Made by a program: the position numbers and the translations under genes | Assembly (NCBI GenBank): GCA_963920575.1 | Contig: OY986963.1 | Coordinates: forward strand, 8,594,896 to 8,658,895 | Direction: 5' to 3' | Length of the DNA stretch: 64,000 nt | DNA from: Narthecium ossifragum | Lineage: Eukaryota > Streptophyta > Magnoliopsida > Dioscoreales > Nartheciaceae | Shown: piece after piece, positions 1-14,250 of the stretch | Layout of the letters: every line of letters begins with the position of its first letter | Numbering within the stretch: the stretch's first letter is position 1 | Notes under the pieces: generated by a model | Told to the model about the DNA's origin: nothing | The model's database searches: none | What the model saw: only the letters and a program-made list of their open reading frames with translations

Positions 1-181
1 GTGAGGTGTCCAAATACCATTTGAGCACATGCTTGACAGTGTACCTTGACAAGAGATGATGAATAGGACCAGTCTGGCATGTTTATGATTTTAATTTAAC
101 AATAGCTTCTTTTACCATAAGGCAGGCTGCTAAACGATCCAAGATCTATAGAATAACTCACAAGAGAGTCCAAACCCATGA
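1..181 (-). other. 3' UTR side of the VHA-a gene (partial)
   Basis: This is the sequence downstream of the VHA-a stop codon on the minus strand. No clear poly(A) signal is visible before the window edge, so the transcript end may lie outside the window. Confidence 0.5.
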
Positions 182-3100
182 TCAGTCTTCCTCCTCAGCA
201 AGCAGCGCGAATGAAAATGGTGAGAATTTATATCCATCTCCTTCATAAAACTTGTTCATGAATTCTACCCAGTGAAGCCTCAAAGCATGCAGGAATGCGC
301 TCAGAGTTTCCATCACAAGTAAAACACCAACAGTGACAAAGATGAAGACAATGATGCCAACAAAGAGAATAATGAAATTGTTGAACCTGGTGCGAAAAAT
401 GCAAGCTCTATTCAGCATTGGAACACATTAGACTAATATTTATACAGAAGAATGTATACTTTGACACTTACCCCAATGAAAGAAGAAGAACCTTCTCGTA
501 GAACACACTGGACAGTTCCGAATGAGCAAGACTGTAGCAATTATATCAAATACGTCATCATTAGTACTTGGTATCAGACAAATACCTTTTTTCCTTCTTT
601 TTTCATTGGTTGGGGGGGGGGGGGGTTGCCTCACATACTGACTTCTAATTATCGGGTTGGTGCCCACATCAGACTGGTCATCCGTTCAAAGATGACTTAA
701 ACCAGCAATCCAAGCTACTTGATGACCTCACATGTTACACATTATGACTCCACTATAACACATCCCAAAACTGCAAAATATTCTACTAGCCTAGATGTCT
801 AATCCCATGTATATGAGGTTTCATATCAGTAGCAACGGCCGGGTCAGGTCGAGCAGAGCAAAAGGTACAAAATTAAGTCAGCTGACCTGAACCCAAAAAT
901 TCAGATCACATACATGTCCGTATTGGAATTCAGAGTTAGTAGAACCAAATCCTACCCAACAACCAGGTTAATTGTGCTCAGTGAACACAAACAATTGCAC
1001 CCTATATGTACAGCTGTAAAAATGTACAGCTGTCTGGGGCCGTTTAAAGCTTTTGGCTAAAGCAAATGCATGCAACCAAAGAGAAAATGGGTCTAGAAGT
1101 ATGCAAGATTCCATGCATTATAAGGGCATAAAGCCTAAGCGGATCCAGGGTCTGGGTCTAGTTTAATATAGGAACGGCTACATTAGGATGAAAAATAAGT
1201 CTGCCTGATGATCTTTAGCACCTTATTATAACATACAATGGCAAGCAAACATATCAGATATTCATATTTGAATGAATGACAAAGTACTTTAATGATAAAA
1301 ACTACAAGCGCATACCTTAGAGCCCAGAGTCGAAGATAAGAAGCAGTATTGGACACTGCCCCAAGGACAAACTCTATTGTATGTATGAGTTGGTGCACGA
1401 AAACCTCACTAAACTCAAATTCTTCGTGATCGTGTGAGCCATGATCTGGCTCTACCTCAAGCAAATCTACATCGGTGCTCTGGAGCATAGCATAGGAGTG
1501 ACCTTGATGTCTCTGGAACAATAACATAAAGCATAATTCAACACATTTCAGATACAAGAACTCCTAGATGGTGAAGACAAGATTCAGATGGTTGAACATA
1601 CTTCTTCGTGCTGCTTCTTCAGGAGAAAGGGCTTTGGAAATAGCATCCATGGAACAGAGATAAGGGCCAGCAATAATAAGACGAGCTAAGAATTTGTAAG
1701 AAAGGTTAGTAGTGGATACAGTTGTTCATTACCGATTGACAAAAGACATGAGATGGATGAACATGGTCGAACCTGAACAGTTTTCTGACCAGTAAATAGC
1801 TGATTCTCACCAAGGTCATCAGTGGGGCTAAGGAACATATATATCATGACATGGTATAGATCAGCCTTGGAACCAGTGCACCACTTCAATATTATAAGCA
1901 GTGAAAGGTACCCAAAAAGACTGTTTAAGAAGATCAACTGAGGAACAAATTGGAACCTGTGCAAAATGCATTAGAGCAGGAAGTAAACACCATAAAGACT
2001 CAAAACATCAAAATAGAAGTACCATGGATGTGTATCTAGACATATAGATGTCCAACATTTGTCCTTGAGATTAAAAGTAAGCAATGCAAAGCACAAATTC
2101 ATTCATCAGAGATTGACAAGAACAAAAAGCACATTTCGTGCACACATTTCTGATAATTTCTCTATTCGTCTAAGGGTTAGAAAATTATGGGCAATAGGAA
2201 GCATTCATAGCTTTTAATATAGCATTTGAAAATCATTTACACATATGGCAAGTGGAACGTACAATAGTTATAAAAGGGCTCAAGACAATTTCTTTCTTCT
2301 GATAGGTACAAGCACCATGCTTAATCAGTGTAGGGGTATCATTGCGCGACTCCTGGGCCAGACTTCATACTACTTGAAGGTGGACCTACTCAAAACTAGG
2401 AGGCACAGACATGAACACGCTGCATGAATACAACATGACACGGGAACGCCAACTCGGTGATTTTTATGAAATGCAGGACCTGACACGGCATGGACATGTA
2501 GAAGAGTACATTTTATAAGAAAGAAATATGTCATATATTCAACATTTCATTCAAAGTTACATGAATAAATAACATGTAAATTATTTTATACTCGCTGCCG
2601 ATAAGCACCATCAATAGATGCACCTTCTCTAGCTTGGTCTTAATTTACTGGATGCTAAGATGTAAATATTAGTAATTTAGATTGCAAAAGAAGGGCAAGA
2701 ACAAGAAGCAATTTCAAATGTGATATTGATCCAGACACCGATTAATAGAGAACTCGACATGGGCTGCATGCCTGGCCACGCATTCACAGTATGCCCCTCA
2801 TTTGTCGGAGTTGAAACCAAAAAAAGTACATGATGGGAATGTAATGGAAACATTTGCATAGCATGTCTGTCCGATGCATGTTAGTGTCTGTAAATTATCC
2901 GACGTAAGGACATTCCGCTGCTACAGGTGTTAGTGCTTCCTAGACTCAAAATTCAAGATATGCTACGCCAAAGGCCACACATTTTCCACCTTTGATTTGG
3001 AATGGATGGATGGACAACATGCGATGAGGTAGCTTATTGTTGTAATAAGTTATTTATCAGCAAAAGCAGAACATCTAACTGGAGCGGCTGTAGAAGGTCA

Positions 3101-6100
3101 TAAAGCTACCACCACTCACAAGGTCAGACCACTTCATGCTTTCCATACCTGAAAGGACCATGATGTTACAAGATGGGAAGGATCTCAACACATAATCCTT
3201 TTTTCACAAATTCCACCATAAGACTCATGAGATGGGGATTTTCCCTATGTCATGGCACTTGACAATGGTAAGTTTATTTAATCAAAATTCCAAAAAACTT
3301 CATGGGCCAGATATACTCATGATTGGAAAGAAAACTCAGATTTGTTACACGCAAAGTATACATGCTAAAAGCATTGCAAACAAAATAACCCTACTATCAT
3401 TCGAGTTCAAGCACATCATATTTCAATTAAAAGAAAATCGTAATCATCAATAATTATGCCTGCATTGTAGAATTGGTATTTGCAAGTCTACTTACCAAGT
3501 GTTCAGATTGTTCCGAAAGAACGTGGCATTAAAATAACTCAACACTATGCCAAGGTTCATTTGTGCTACCCCAATAAGGATTGACATCTTCATTTTCAAT
3601 GAGTTGAGGAATGGCAACTCGCTTCGGCTACCATGCCATTTGGGATCCAGACCAAAAGGGTAAGCAGACCTAACCTTAATTAAGCCCACCGTAGTAGCAT
3701 CCCTTGAACAAAGCATAAGGTAGAATTTACAGACATGAAATAATGGCAGATAATAATGTACTTTGCAGGAACCCATGTCTAATACCTGCAGGAAGGATCA
3801 CGGCAGGCATATGCAGATTGACCAAAAAGCTCAAATGGAACTGAAAAGAATTCATTGTAGATTAATCCAGTGTATATTGAGAATATTGACATCATCAAAA
3901 TCACGTAGCGACCACCAAAGGTCATCTCCAAAATATCTCCAAGCTTCTGTTAGTACCAGAAACAAACAAGTCTTAGCAAACTTGAATTGAAGCGCAAAAG
4001 TGAAAGCAAAAAAGAGCAAGCAAACCATAATAATGGTTATGAAACCATCATCTTTAATTTGGAGCACTGATGTTAGGTTGACAATAGGTTCAGGGGAGTG
4101 AATCGATCAAATAAAGTTTTGAACTTGGAGTGGCATCACTTAGAAGAAAAGGCATTGTTAAATGTCAGGAGAGGTGTTGGCATTTAAACCAAAAACTGAT
4201 TCACTCCTGAGTTGCTTAGTTTCACATATATAATTACGAAGATTCTATACTTGCTCAGTGTCACAACTTGATTGGCACAAAGTAGAAACCAGACATGCAT
4301 TCAGGTGTGCCTGCAAGCTCTGCATGCACGTGCAGGAAAGCATGCATGTGCGCATGTGGACTCAGACATACAAGTGTACTAACTGACATCGCTTTCCTGC
4401 ACGTGCATGCATTCAGGTGTGCCTGCAAGCTATGCATGCACGTCCAGGATGCAATTCAAAGAAGTCTCCAAGCAAAATAGCATGCTAGTTGCATACCATA
4501 GCGTGTGCCCCTGATTCAAGCTCTTGTCATGTACTCATGTGCGGCCAACATATGGTAAAATAATGAAACCAAGGCAGTAATCAAGCGCTATGAGCACGGC
4601 AGGTACCATCACTAGTGTATATCAGTGACTAAACACTAGGTGATATCTTAGGAGCAGATTCAAGAAGGTATAAAGTAAACAAGATCAAGACAGATCTCAT
4701 TGTCACTATCAAAGGACTTGAGAGAAAAATACAAAAAAAAATATAGAAGAGCATAGCATCAAGAAGGACTAACCTGACTAGCTAGTTTCTTTTCACGAAC
4801 TAGCAAAAACATAGTTGCAGCTAACAAGCACAAACCATGACCCCAATCACCAAACATGACTGCAAACAGAAACGGAAATGTAACAATACTGAATACACCA
4901 GGATTTGCTTCTTGATACCTAGCGACCCTGAAATAAGAAAAACCAAGTAAAAACCCAAGAAGTACAAAAACCCAGATTCCCATGGCAATCAATATCTGAG
5001 AAGTAAAGCTAGTAAAAGAAGGCAATATTAACAGTTTTTTTCAAATCAAAGGCCTTAGTTAAGCATCTATCATTGATTGTGGAAAATGGCAATAGTGCCA
5101 GATTTCCGGATAGCACATATCATAAATGGTGTGGTCATTACATAGGACACTAAATGCTTGATATGACAAAAATCAAAGCTGTTCCTAAGCTGTAGTAAAC
5201 AAAATAGTTAATGCAATACTGATTTCCCTCTCATGGGCAATAGTTACTGCATGTCAAAACTTAGTTCAATAAAAGCCACCTTTCTAGCTCAAACCATAAC
5301 GAATGATTATTGTGGAAGATAAGAAAAATAGCATAGGTATGGAGATACTATATAGTATCTTTCCCTATCAGAAAATGAGCGATTTTGACATCTTGAAACA
5401 GGAGTTTATGACGGGTAAAGGAATGTTCTATAAGAATCTTTTGAACTAAATGATATAACTAGTTGTAATTTTTCTCACATATCACAGCACTGTTCTACTT
5501 TGGCTGACTATGGTTCAAAAGGTTTTAACACTTGTGGAGTCCTCATTGTCTGGTACAGTATAAAATGCAGCTTTCCATTAAATTTCTCACGCAATTTTCT
5601 TATGAACACTCTTCATGCTTTCATAGTATCTTGTCTAAAGAGATTGAACTTGTGCCACAACTTCTTTCCCATTTTGAGAGTGCTGTCCGGTCTGGCAGAA
5701 CCTAGCTCTTTAATCCAAACAAGAAAATGCAATAGGATCTCATACTCCTATCAGCAAGAAAAAACATGATCCACTGTTCCATACCCCTTTTTTGTGAATA
5801 TTTCAAAAGACACATCCTGAGAGAACAGTTTGAAGGATATTCAAAGAGTTTGATATTGCATTCATAGGGGCCATCTTTTAGAAGACACTGATTCAACATA
5901 ATCAGGAATCAAGTTAATGTTCAGATTTTGAAACTCACCCATATGCATCCACAATCTCTTGAAATGCAGAAGTAAATTTGTTTGTACGGAAATATGTAGG
6001 AGGCATGTCCTTCGTTTGCAGAACCTGGAAAATAGAACCAACTTGGGAGTTGCTATCTTTAGCAGCCCGCTGCAATGCATCCTGAATCTGTATATGATAC

Positions 6101-9100
6101 AGAGATTATGCATAAACAAAGGCCAAATGATATTAAAAATAAAGAAACATAACTCTAACATCATTCATTGGATTGCAAAGGCAATACCTGGCTTATTGCA
6201 AAAACAGGACTCCAGCCTTCAGCAACTAGACACTTCTTCGTGACATCAAGGCTGAGCATGTTTAAGGTGTGGTAAACAGACTTTTCTCTTCTAACCTGCA
6301 ACAGCTAGGCATTAGAAACTAAAGTAATGGAAATGATACATAGATTACTCAACCAAATTCTCTACCGAGCCACCCATATAATCCACTTTATCTTCAGAGT
6401 TGAGTTTCTATTTCGCATCTCAACAGATACTTTGGCAACTGATATACACATGCACTCACCACTTGATTCCACTGCTCATACTGGTGGCTAATAGCTTTGA
6501 GTATACTATCACGGTGAAGCAACCCAACTTCTATAGTTCTCTTCAGCTCTGAGCTTCTGCTAGAAACCTGAAAATTCCAAAGAGTTCCAGGGCTACAGTA
6601 AAAGGAAGAGTAATTGCATAGTAAATCACAATTCGTCGAAGAAAAGAATCTAGGGTTTTCTTGAACAGAGATGATTGAAAATTAAAAAGCCTCCTACTGA
6701 GTTTTTTCTGTGAGCAGAAGGTGATAAAACCAAAAGAACAATATCCAGAACCAAGATTATTCCCACAACAGTACCCCATCCATCATTCCATTTCATTGTT
6801 GTCACTATAGATCACTCTTCGTGATTTATATCTAATAAGCTACCTTGTTGCCATCAAACATAATCCTAAAAAGACCGATTAATTGGCTCAACATGTCTTG
6901 CTGGCTTATAGTTCAAACTCATTCACCAAAGAGTGAGAACTCGAGCAAATAGGAAGGGAAAAAGAGTTTTGCTCTACACTACAAACAACCTTAGGGGAAA
7001 TTCCTATTTATATACAAAAGAGAAAAATAACCATATAGCAACATACTAAACAGCCTTGGCCAAAACCTACAACTTTTTCAAGGCAGTGGACCCTGTTGGA
7101 GAGGCTTAATAGGAAGGTTGATCATAAGTCATTTGCAAACATTTTACAAACCCAACTATTCTTTAAGACATATCCTGGCATTTAACAATAAATACATACA
7201 AACCTCATCAATCATTTGCAATTGTTTGCCTAGGTCCTCTAAAAAGGGATAGCGATTTGCTCCAAAAGCTTCGCAGATCTTCAGGATCTTGGCTTTTGCT
7301 CTTTCTCCAGAGTGAAATACTACAAAGACATTTTTGGCAACCTGTACGTAGACATCTTTATAAGACAGAGCATACAATACAGATCAACATATCATCATAT
7401 CCACATTCGAATCATAAATATGCACGAATATCCTAACTGAAATATTTGAGAACTCATGAACAAGGGTGACCTTTACTGACAATCAGATCATATAATTAGA
7501 ATTCACCTTTTCTTTTCAAGTTCCATAACTTTAAAAAAGATGATCAATATCAGATGCTCCTTCAATGCATGTGTCACATCTAGTCATGAAATGGACATCA
7601 TCATTGCACGAGAAAGTGATACCTTCTAAAATACACAACTTCACTCTTCAACAGCATACTTTCACTCCTGTCTTTTTCTTCCCCTAATTAAGCTTTTAAC
7701 TCTGTCTTAGGGTGGCAAATGCCCATACAAACTTACAACCACAAAGTCCTCTACAGAATTCAGACCCAAAACTACTTCACATAGGAGGTTCTTAACCATA
7801 CTTTCACTGGTTCAAGCCACCTAAACAATTTTAATTAGTTGTCTACTTGTCTGTTTGGTACTTTTCTTATTAGTAAGTAGCTATAGTGGCATACTGCACT
7901 AAGGATATCACAACTAGTGTGCAAGAAAACAACAAATGAGAGATGAAAAGTACAGGTAAATTCTGAACAACTTCAGACCAACTTGCAAAGAAATGTCAAC
8001 GCTGTAACGAACAATTTCACAGACCCGGAATACATAGAAGTTCAAAACATTGGTCCCGGGGTCAAAGAGGCTGCTCGCGATCATTAAAGCTAGCAAACTC
8101 CAGAGTCCAGACCACATTGAAACAGTAAGTCAACTGTGTCCATTCTTTAGCACAGATCTCTACATATTTAGTGCCTCACACTTGAAATCAATAGAACAAC
8201 TGTACATGCATAGTCATTAAATATGATCTTTCATAGAATGTGAATCCTGCTTTATGACATCTAATACAGAAAGTTTTGCGATTAAGAAAGCAACCTTCTC
8301 TCCAGAAATTGGATCAGTGACAGCATCATCAATTGGCACTTGTTTAAGGTACATGTTTCCCCTCGTAGCTCGGAACAAAATCCTCTCAAAGGCCATTGAT
8401 TTCTCTTTGTGCACTAGACCACAGACAAATCCAAGCTTGACTTGCTTCGACAGATCTATCGACATTTCCTGGACAGCACGTTAATTTAGTTCAAGAAGAA
8501 AAGTGAACCTCATTTCAACGAAATAGAGAACTTTTCGATTATCATACTTGTTCCAGTAATAAAGGACTGTCAAGAGAACTATCGCCCACTTGGCGTGATT
8601 CACTTTCTCTCTGTTGTGTGGTAGCATTACTTTGGGCTGAGTGAAAGATTTCGCCAGCCTGAAGAACAATTCAGAGTATAATTCTACCTTAAGCACATGA
8701 TAATAAATATTGAAGATCCACATCTGCACTCTAACAAAGTAGACTCTATAAGTTAATTTTAAAGCAAATACACCTGAAGAGAATGGCTTCGTTCAAAAAA
8801 TCCATTAAGAACAGATACTACAGACCTTGCAACAGTAAGCAATATACACATGCTAAAACATGCGAAAAGCAAAAAAGGAAGACAGCTCTTGAGTTGAACT
8901 ACACAAAATCTAGCATGCTGTTAATAATTAAAATATACCACAGAATAGTGTTTCATGAAGCAAGACCCATCACTTAAGCCCAATTCTGGTAATCAGCAAC
9001 ACACACAAAATGAAGTCCCATGCTAGCTCTGTCTGAGTACTACAGAACCAGAAAATGCACTTAAACATAAAGACATTACCGCAGCAAAATGACATACCCG

Positions 9101-11970
9101 ACGACAACTAAAAATTCTGATTAATCCCCATGTTAGTTAATTGTGATCTCTGGAGTTCTGAATATCCTTCCCCTTAAATATGCCCTGCCTTGAACCAGGC
9201 TCCAAATAACCTAAAGAATTCCAGAAGGCTTTCCACGTATATGGACTCTTTGAAACAACTGAGTTTTAAAAAAGTTGTACTGTACCACGCTCATAAAGAT
9301 AGAAAAAAGCCCAAGTAATAACAAAATTTGCATAGATGGACACAAGAAGCTCTTAAAACTTGAAAAATGTACAAAAAGCAAAAAACAAAAAGCAAAAGCA
9401 GGCTCCATTCAGGAAGACATCTCTCCTATAGATTTTCACTGCTAGCCAATCAGGATAGTCTTGAACAAAACAACCTGTTTAAGCAGCTAAGCGTGAACAC
9501 TTTCGAGCTTTCAATACATCTAGATGTGTGAATACAAAATGAACAACACGAAAGTGCAGATAGGTTTATCTGAAAAAGCATAGCCTATGCATAACTCACT
9601 CTGTTCCAGGTAAAGAAACCCATACCTTTTGAAGAACAAGCATATACTCCAATAACTCATTATAAGTTCGCTGAAGCTTTTCATTGTTTGAGTTCACTTC
9701 TATTAGTTCAGCTTCTAGTTCCCCAAGCTTTATCTATGTCAAGTGGGTGATGATCTAAGATAAACCCTAAGAAACGTCAGAAATTAACTACAAGATTTCA
9801 TCTGCACCAACATACCTCCAAGTCATCGAGATCAATATGTGTATGTGTCATGGGCATTGCTGAAGGTACTATTCCTGCCTTTGTCATTTGTTCCCTGAAA
9901 AACCGCAGCTTGCGAGCCATCTCTCCGCATCTTTTGATCTGCAAGCAACAAAATGCTCTTTAAAACAATATACCACATGGCAAGCACGGATGATTCTTCC
10001 CCATGAAACATTTAAAACTACTAGAAAAGGAAATAATCGAAGCTTCAGTTGCAGTCATTCGTTTAATTGAAATGTCAACAACTGTGATATGGATAACTAC
10101 AGAAAAAATAAGATGTAATGAAATCTGTCTCATCAGCTGCCCATCAGGTCTCTTTAGGTCAGGTCCAACTTTACATGGCCAAGACCCACCTGATTGAATG
10201 ATATGCTCATCACATTCCAAAAATATCTAAAAGTGACCAGAATTTCTTGAGAACTCAGAAAGCATGCCTCTCCTTCTTACTTCCCAGTCATCTTTGTAAT
10301 GCATTCATCTCTTCGTTGAGAATGGAAAGTAACAAATGCTTTTCGGTCTTCTACAAAGGAACCATGTTTAACAATGCATGACTTATTGTGAGAGGTTAGG
10401 GCCTATGCACTCCAGATTTTCCAGATCGCCTGACAAGGATCCCGTAGCCATAGGGAAAGTGCCGAATATTCACCTCAAATAAAAAATGCAAGATAAAAGG
10501 CATTTCTTTAAATAGCTTGCCAAGAGAGTAAGAGAATCCTCAATAACATATTAAACGCCAACATTTTCACCTCAAATAAATTATGCAGTGTTTAGCTAAT
10601 TTAGTAGAAATCGTGTAAAAGTAAGTACCAATGACCTAACAAGTTCAGCACTTCCTAAAAGTGCACGTCAGATATAGGGGCCCCAAGAGGACTCATGAGG
10701 GAAAAAAATTGTATTACTCAGCCTGATTCTCAATGATGCAGTTAGACAACAAAAGGTTACCTCCCTAAATATCGGATGTCTTTGCTCCTTAAGTAACCAT
10801 TTAGATCAGTTTACAAAAAGAAGTTACCTCACAAAGAGCCAAGGCTGCAATGGAGAGAGCATCTTATTTTGGGAATTCACGTACAGGAGGCTCCCTGATT
10901 ATCTTTAAAATCCATATACTATCATCGCTGTCAAACTAACCTTTTCTAGAGCTGCACGTATACTAATTTCACAAGTAATCTCATATAGCATTATATACAA
11001 GTTTGCAAATGAAATAGAAAAGGAAACTACCAGGTTAGGTTCATTGGAGTGGCTAATTTCACATGAAACCTATCATAGAGGATAACTTGCAAAGTTGCAA
11101 ATGAAAGAAGAAAAGAAAAACAGAAATCACCTGGTTCGCATATGTTCGTTGGAAGGGGCTCTTGTCTGCATTAAGCTGAAAGAAAAGGGGAAAAACGTAA
11201 GTTAAATACTTGGAAGTCCTAAACTCAAATAAAGGTATAGAGCAGGTAAAGCCCAATCGTCGATCCAAACTAGCAACCAAGGGACAATTAACCCTAAGCA
11301 GGACTATGCAAGTGACATGTATCCTCCCTCCAACAAAAAAAAACAAAAATCATCGAACAGTTCTCGCAAAACTCCACATCCGGGGAATCTAACGAATGAT
11401 CAAAAAAAATTCAAAATGGGTAAAATAAATAGAGCTCGGGTCAATGGATCACGAGGTTGTCTATGACAAACCCACTTTCAATCCATAAACCGAAAAAAGA
11501 GGATAAAGTTAGAACATACTTCGATTCCTATATGGGCAAAAGTAAACAAGAAACCCCATAAAAGCACAATTTCTAAGGCTTGTTCAAAAAGTTCTTAAAA
11601 ACGCCCCCAAGCCCACCAATTCCCTTCAAACTTCCGATCGAACTCCTAAATCTCCTAATACAAAATCCGCGTCTTCTGAATACCAAGCTTAAAGATCGTG
11701 AATCTTTCTTGATTCCACACCAAGTACCGATCAAGAAACAATCTTTGGCTGACAGAAAAAGATCAATTCCTCTAGGGTTTGAAAACGATGGTCAATGTGA
11801 CGTACATCTTTGAATTGGAGAAAGCCGAGTTCGCCAAGATATGAGAGGGTGAGGTGAGCGGACTCCACGGGGATGATGACCTGCACCAGCTGCATCTCCT
11901 CCGACCGCAACAGATCCATCCTCGGGCAGCATCCCCCGCCCCCTCGCCGCCTCTCATCGCGATCCCCCAT
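182..11970 (-). CDS. VHA-a3: V-type H+-ATPase subunit a, VHA-a2/a3 type, complete gene (18 exons)
   Basis: Membrane subunit a of the V-ATPase, which forms the proton half-channels of the Vo sector; plant a2/a3 isoforms sit in the vacuole membrane and acidify the vacuole. Coding exons read on the minus strand: 11970-11806, 11175-11131, 9938-9816, 9733-9626, 8658-8548, 8468-8295, 7341-7204, 6567-6460, 6295-6188, 6087-5939, 4927-4774, 3946-3786, 3702-3496, 1956-1773, 1685-1602, 1512-1316, 531-472, 386-182. All introns are GT-AG and the phases join to 2481 nt, 826 aa, the usual family length. Exons 1-9 give the cytosolic N-terminal arm. FGDWGHG lies at about residues 435-441. The proton-path arginine is in ASYLRLWAL (R734, like yeast Vph1 R735); E785 and R795 match Vph1 E789 and R799. 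The start MGDRDE followed by [15 protein letters not shown] resembles a2/a3 rather than the TGN isoform a1. Exon 17 has LLLSLG where LLLAWG is usual. No break was seen. The isoform call is an inference. Confidence 0.96.
612..625. repeat. Poly-G tract (14 G)
   Basis: A run of 14 G on the plus strand lies in the VHA-a intron between exons 16 and 17, next to a T-rich stretch. It is a likely length-variable and error-prone site. Confidence 0.9.
4296..4448. repeat. 41-bp direct repeat with embedded 20-bp inverted repeat
   Basis: 4296-4336 and 4408-4448 are near-identical direct copies (TGCATTCAGGTGTGCCTGCA...). Within and between them, 4322-4341 and 4391-4410 are a perfect 20-bp inverted repeat containing GCACGTGC. 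It lies in the VHA-a intron between exons 11 and 12. Confidence 0.85.
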
Positions 11971-12530
11971 GGATCCGCGCCGCCGGCAAGCCTCGTGGCT
12001 TCCTCTCCGTCAAATCTATCTTCCGATATATCCCAACCTCCTTGCTTCAAGCGTCCGGTCGGGAGGGATGGTCGCCCCCGCCCCTCCAAATAATTCACGC
12101 AAATCGGTGATTTTGATATTTCTCTCCCTCCTCTCTCTGTTATCGACTCCGCCCCCGTGCTTCTGGAAGCCTGGAAGATGCGGATACGGTTGGAAAAGAG
12201 GGTGAAAATATCGAGTTCTTGACAAGAAGACGGTAATTAATTAGGACCCCAGAGCCTGACATAATAACGATTGAGATCCCCTGCTTGGCGTGATGTACGT
12301 TAAACATTGGTGCGAATGGAGGTGAAACACTGAAACTGGTGTGGGGCCCGCGTTTATATTTGGATCAAGGCTTGAGAGGTTAATGGTTCGCATCCGACCA
12401 CGAGATTGCTTGGGCATGTTACGACTTACGAAGTGATTCGTTCTGACACGTGGCTTGTTGTATGATGGCTGAGAGAATCCAAGACGAGTTATTATATAAT
12501 TGCATATAAATAATTGTTCGGTGAAGTAAT
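11971..12530 (-). promoter_or_regulatory. 5' UTR and proximal promoter of VHA-a
   Basis: GC-rich, pyrimidine-rich sequence just upstream of the VHA-a start (to about 12230) looks like a plant 5' UTR. AT-rich sequence follows near 12490-12520, with minus-strand TATATAA-like stretches about 520 bp from the ATG. No transcription start can be fixed from sequence alone. Confidence 0.45.
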
Positions 12531-12537
12531 TAAAATA

Positions 12538-13053
12538 TAGGGGTGAATATTGGATTTTCGATTCGGATTTCGATACAGATCAAATGACCGAATTTTGATT
12601 CATAATTTTAAAAATTAAACTGAACCGGATTACAAGTCACAACTGATCCGAGTTGTACTATATATATACTAGTAAGTCCCCTGCCACATGAAAGGATAAC
12701 TACCCTCTCTCCCCACCTTCCCTAATAACTCTTCACTAACCCCCTCTCTTCTCCACTAACTCCCCCTCCATGTATGATAATCCTCTCCACGTAGGCTCCA
12801 CATAGGACAACGAAAGATTAATTTATAACCATCTCTTTATATAATGATGATATATATACTTATTTGGTATACAAAATTAAAAAAATGATTATTTTATAAT
12901 AAAAAAAACTTGGTTTTTTTATTCTAATCAAAATTTATAATGAAAAACCGAATTGAATAACTAGATAGAGAGCCGAGCTTAGCCGAATGGACCGACTAGA
13001 TAGAGAGCCGAGCTTAGCCGAATGGATCGAGGATTCGATTTTGCTCACCTCTA
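12538..13053. mobile_element. Degenerate hAT-like non-autonomous element
   Basis: It begins TAGGGGTGAATATTGGATTT and ends with a sequence whose reverse complement is TAGAGGTGAGCAAAATCGAA, imperfect terminal inverted repeats of the hAT kind. No matching 8-bp target duplication was found. A Helitron-like terminus near 12660 may be nested inside. A 32-bp tandem copy (GATAGAGAGCCGAGCTTAGC unit) lies near 12962-13025. Confidence 0.35.
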
Positions 13054-13082
13054 GCTCTAGATCTGGCTACAGTGCATATGTA

Positions 13083-14134
13083 GGATTTTTTGCCAAATGA
13101 TACCCCTAAATATCTCTTTTAGCATTTCAATCCCCTTATTTTTTTTGCAATCTGATACCCCTCGGTCACTGAAATTCCCATCCTACCCTCACTTTTGGCA
13201 ATAGTAACATCGGCGTACGGCGGTGTCAACATTACATGCGTGTGATGCGTGTCAGCATTACATGCGTGTGAACGCATCACACACATGTAATGCGTCTTTA
13301 ACTACACGTAGAAATTCATGCGCGCCTTTCACAAACGCACATATACTCGAGTTTATATTCGTTGTAGTTTCAAAAACCACACATATACTCGAATTTCTAC
13401 GCGTAGTTAAAGTCGTATTTAATGCATTCACACACATTTTAACGCTGACACCGCCGTACGTCGATGATGCCTTTCACAAACGCGCATATACTCGAGTTTA
13501 TATGTGTGGTTGTTCCGGAAATCACACATATACTCGAATTTCTACGCGTAGTTAAAGTCAATATTTAATGCGTTCACACGTATTTAATGTTGACACCGCC
13601 GTACGCTGATGCTGCCTTTCTCAAACGCGCATATACTCGAGTTTATATGCGTGATTGCTCCGAAAACCACGCATATACTTGAATTTCTGTGCGTAGTTAA
13701 AGTCGGCATTTAATGCGTTCACATGCATTTAATGCTGACACCACTGTACCCCGATACTGCCTTTCACAAACGCGCATATACTCGAGTTTATATGCGTGGT
13801 TGTTCCGAAAACCACACATATATTTGAATTTCTACGTGTAGTTAAAGTCGACATTCCATGCTGACACCGTCGTACACCGATGTTGCCTTTCACAGACGCG
13901 CATATACTCGAGTTTATATGCATGGTTATTCCGGAAACCACGCATATGCTCGAATTTATGCACGTAGTTAAAATCATCATTTAATGTGTTCACACGCATT
14001 TAATGCTGACATCATTGTATTTGAGGGTAGGATGGTAATTTCAGTGGTTGAAGGGTATCACGTCGCAAAAAAACAATGAATGGGTATCAAAGTGCTAATG
14101 GTGATCTTTCGGGGTTTATTTGACAAAAAAATTC
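13083..14134. mobile_element. Long-TIR (Mutator-like) element with internal satellite
   Basis: The outer about 110 bp are inverted repeats: 13083 onward (ATTTTTTGCCAAATGATACC ... CATCCTACCCTCA) is matched in reverse by the sequence ending at 14134. No transposase is present. The interior is a tandem repeat: CTCGAG landmarks at 13346, 13491, 13636, 13781 and 13907 give three intervals of exactly 145 bp, then 126 bp. Long TIRs suggest a MULE, but I could not find an exact 9-bp target duplication. Apparent ORFs here are by-products of the repeat. Confidence 0.7.
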
Positions 14135-14164
14135 ACTTATATATTTTTTAACGAAATCCAAATC

Positions 14165-14250
14165 TTATAATTAGTAGGTGGGCCCCCGTGCCACCTGTCA
14201 TGGATAACCACCTCTCTCACCACTCCTATCTATCTCTCCTAATCACCCAC
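14165..14250 (-). mobile_element. Helitron-like 3' terminus
   Basis: On the minus strand it reads as a GC-rich hairpin (stem around CCGTGCCACC) followed shortly by CCCACCTACTAAT, the layout of a Helitron end. Similar ends recur at about 12660, 16808, 26278 and, on the plus strand, 29815. Confidence 0.4.
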
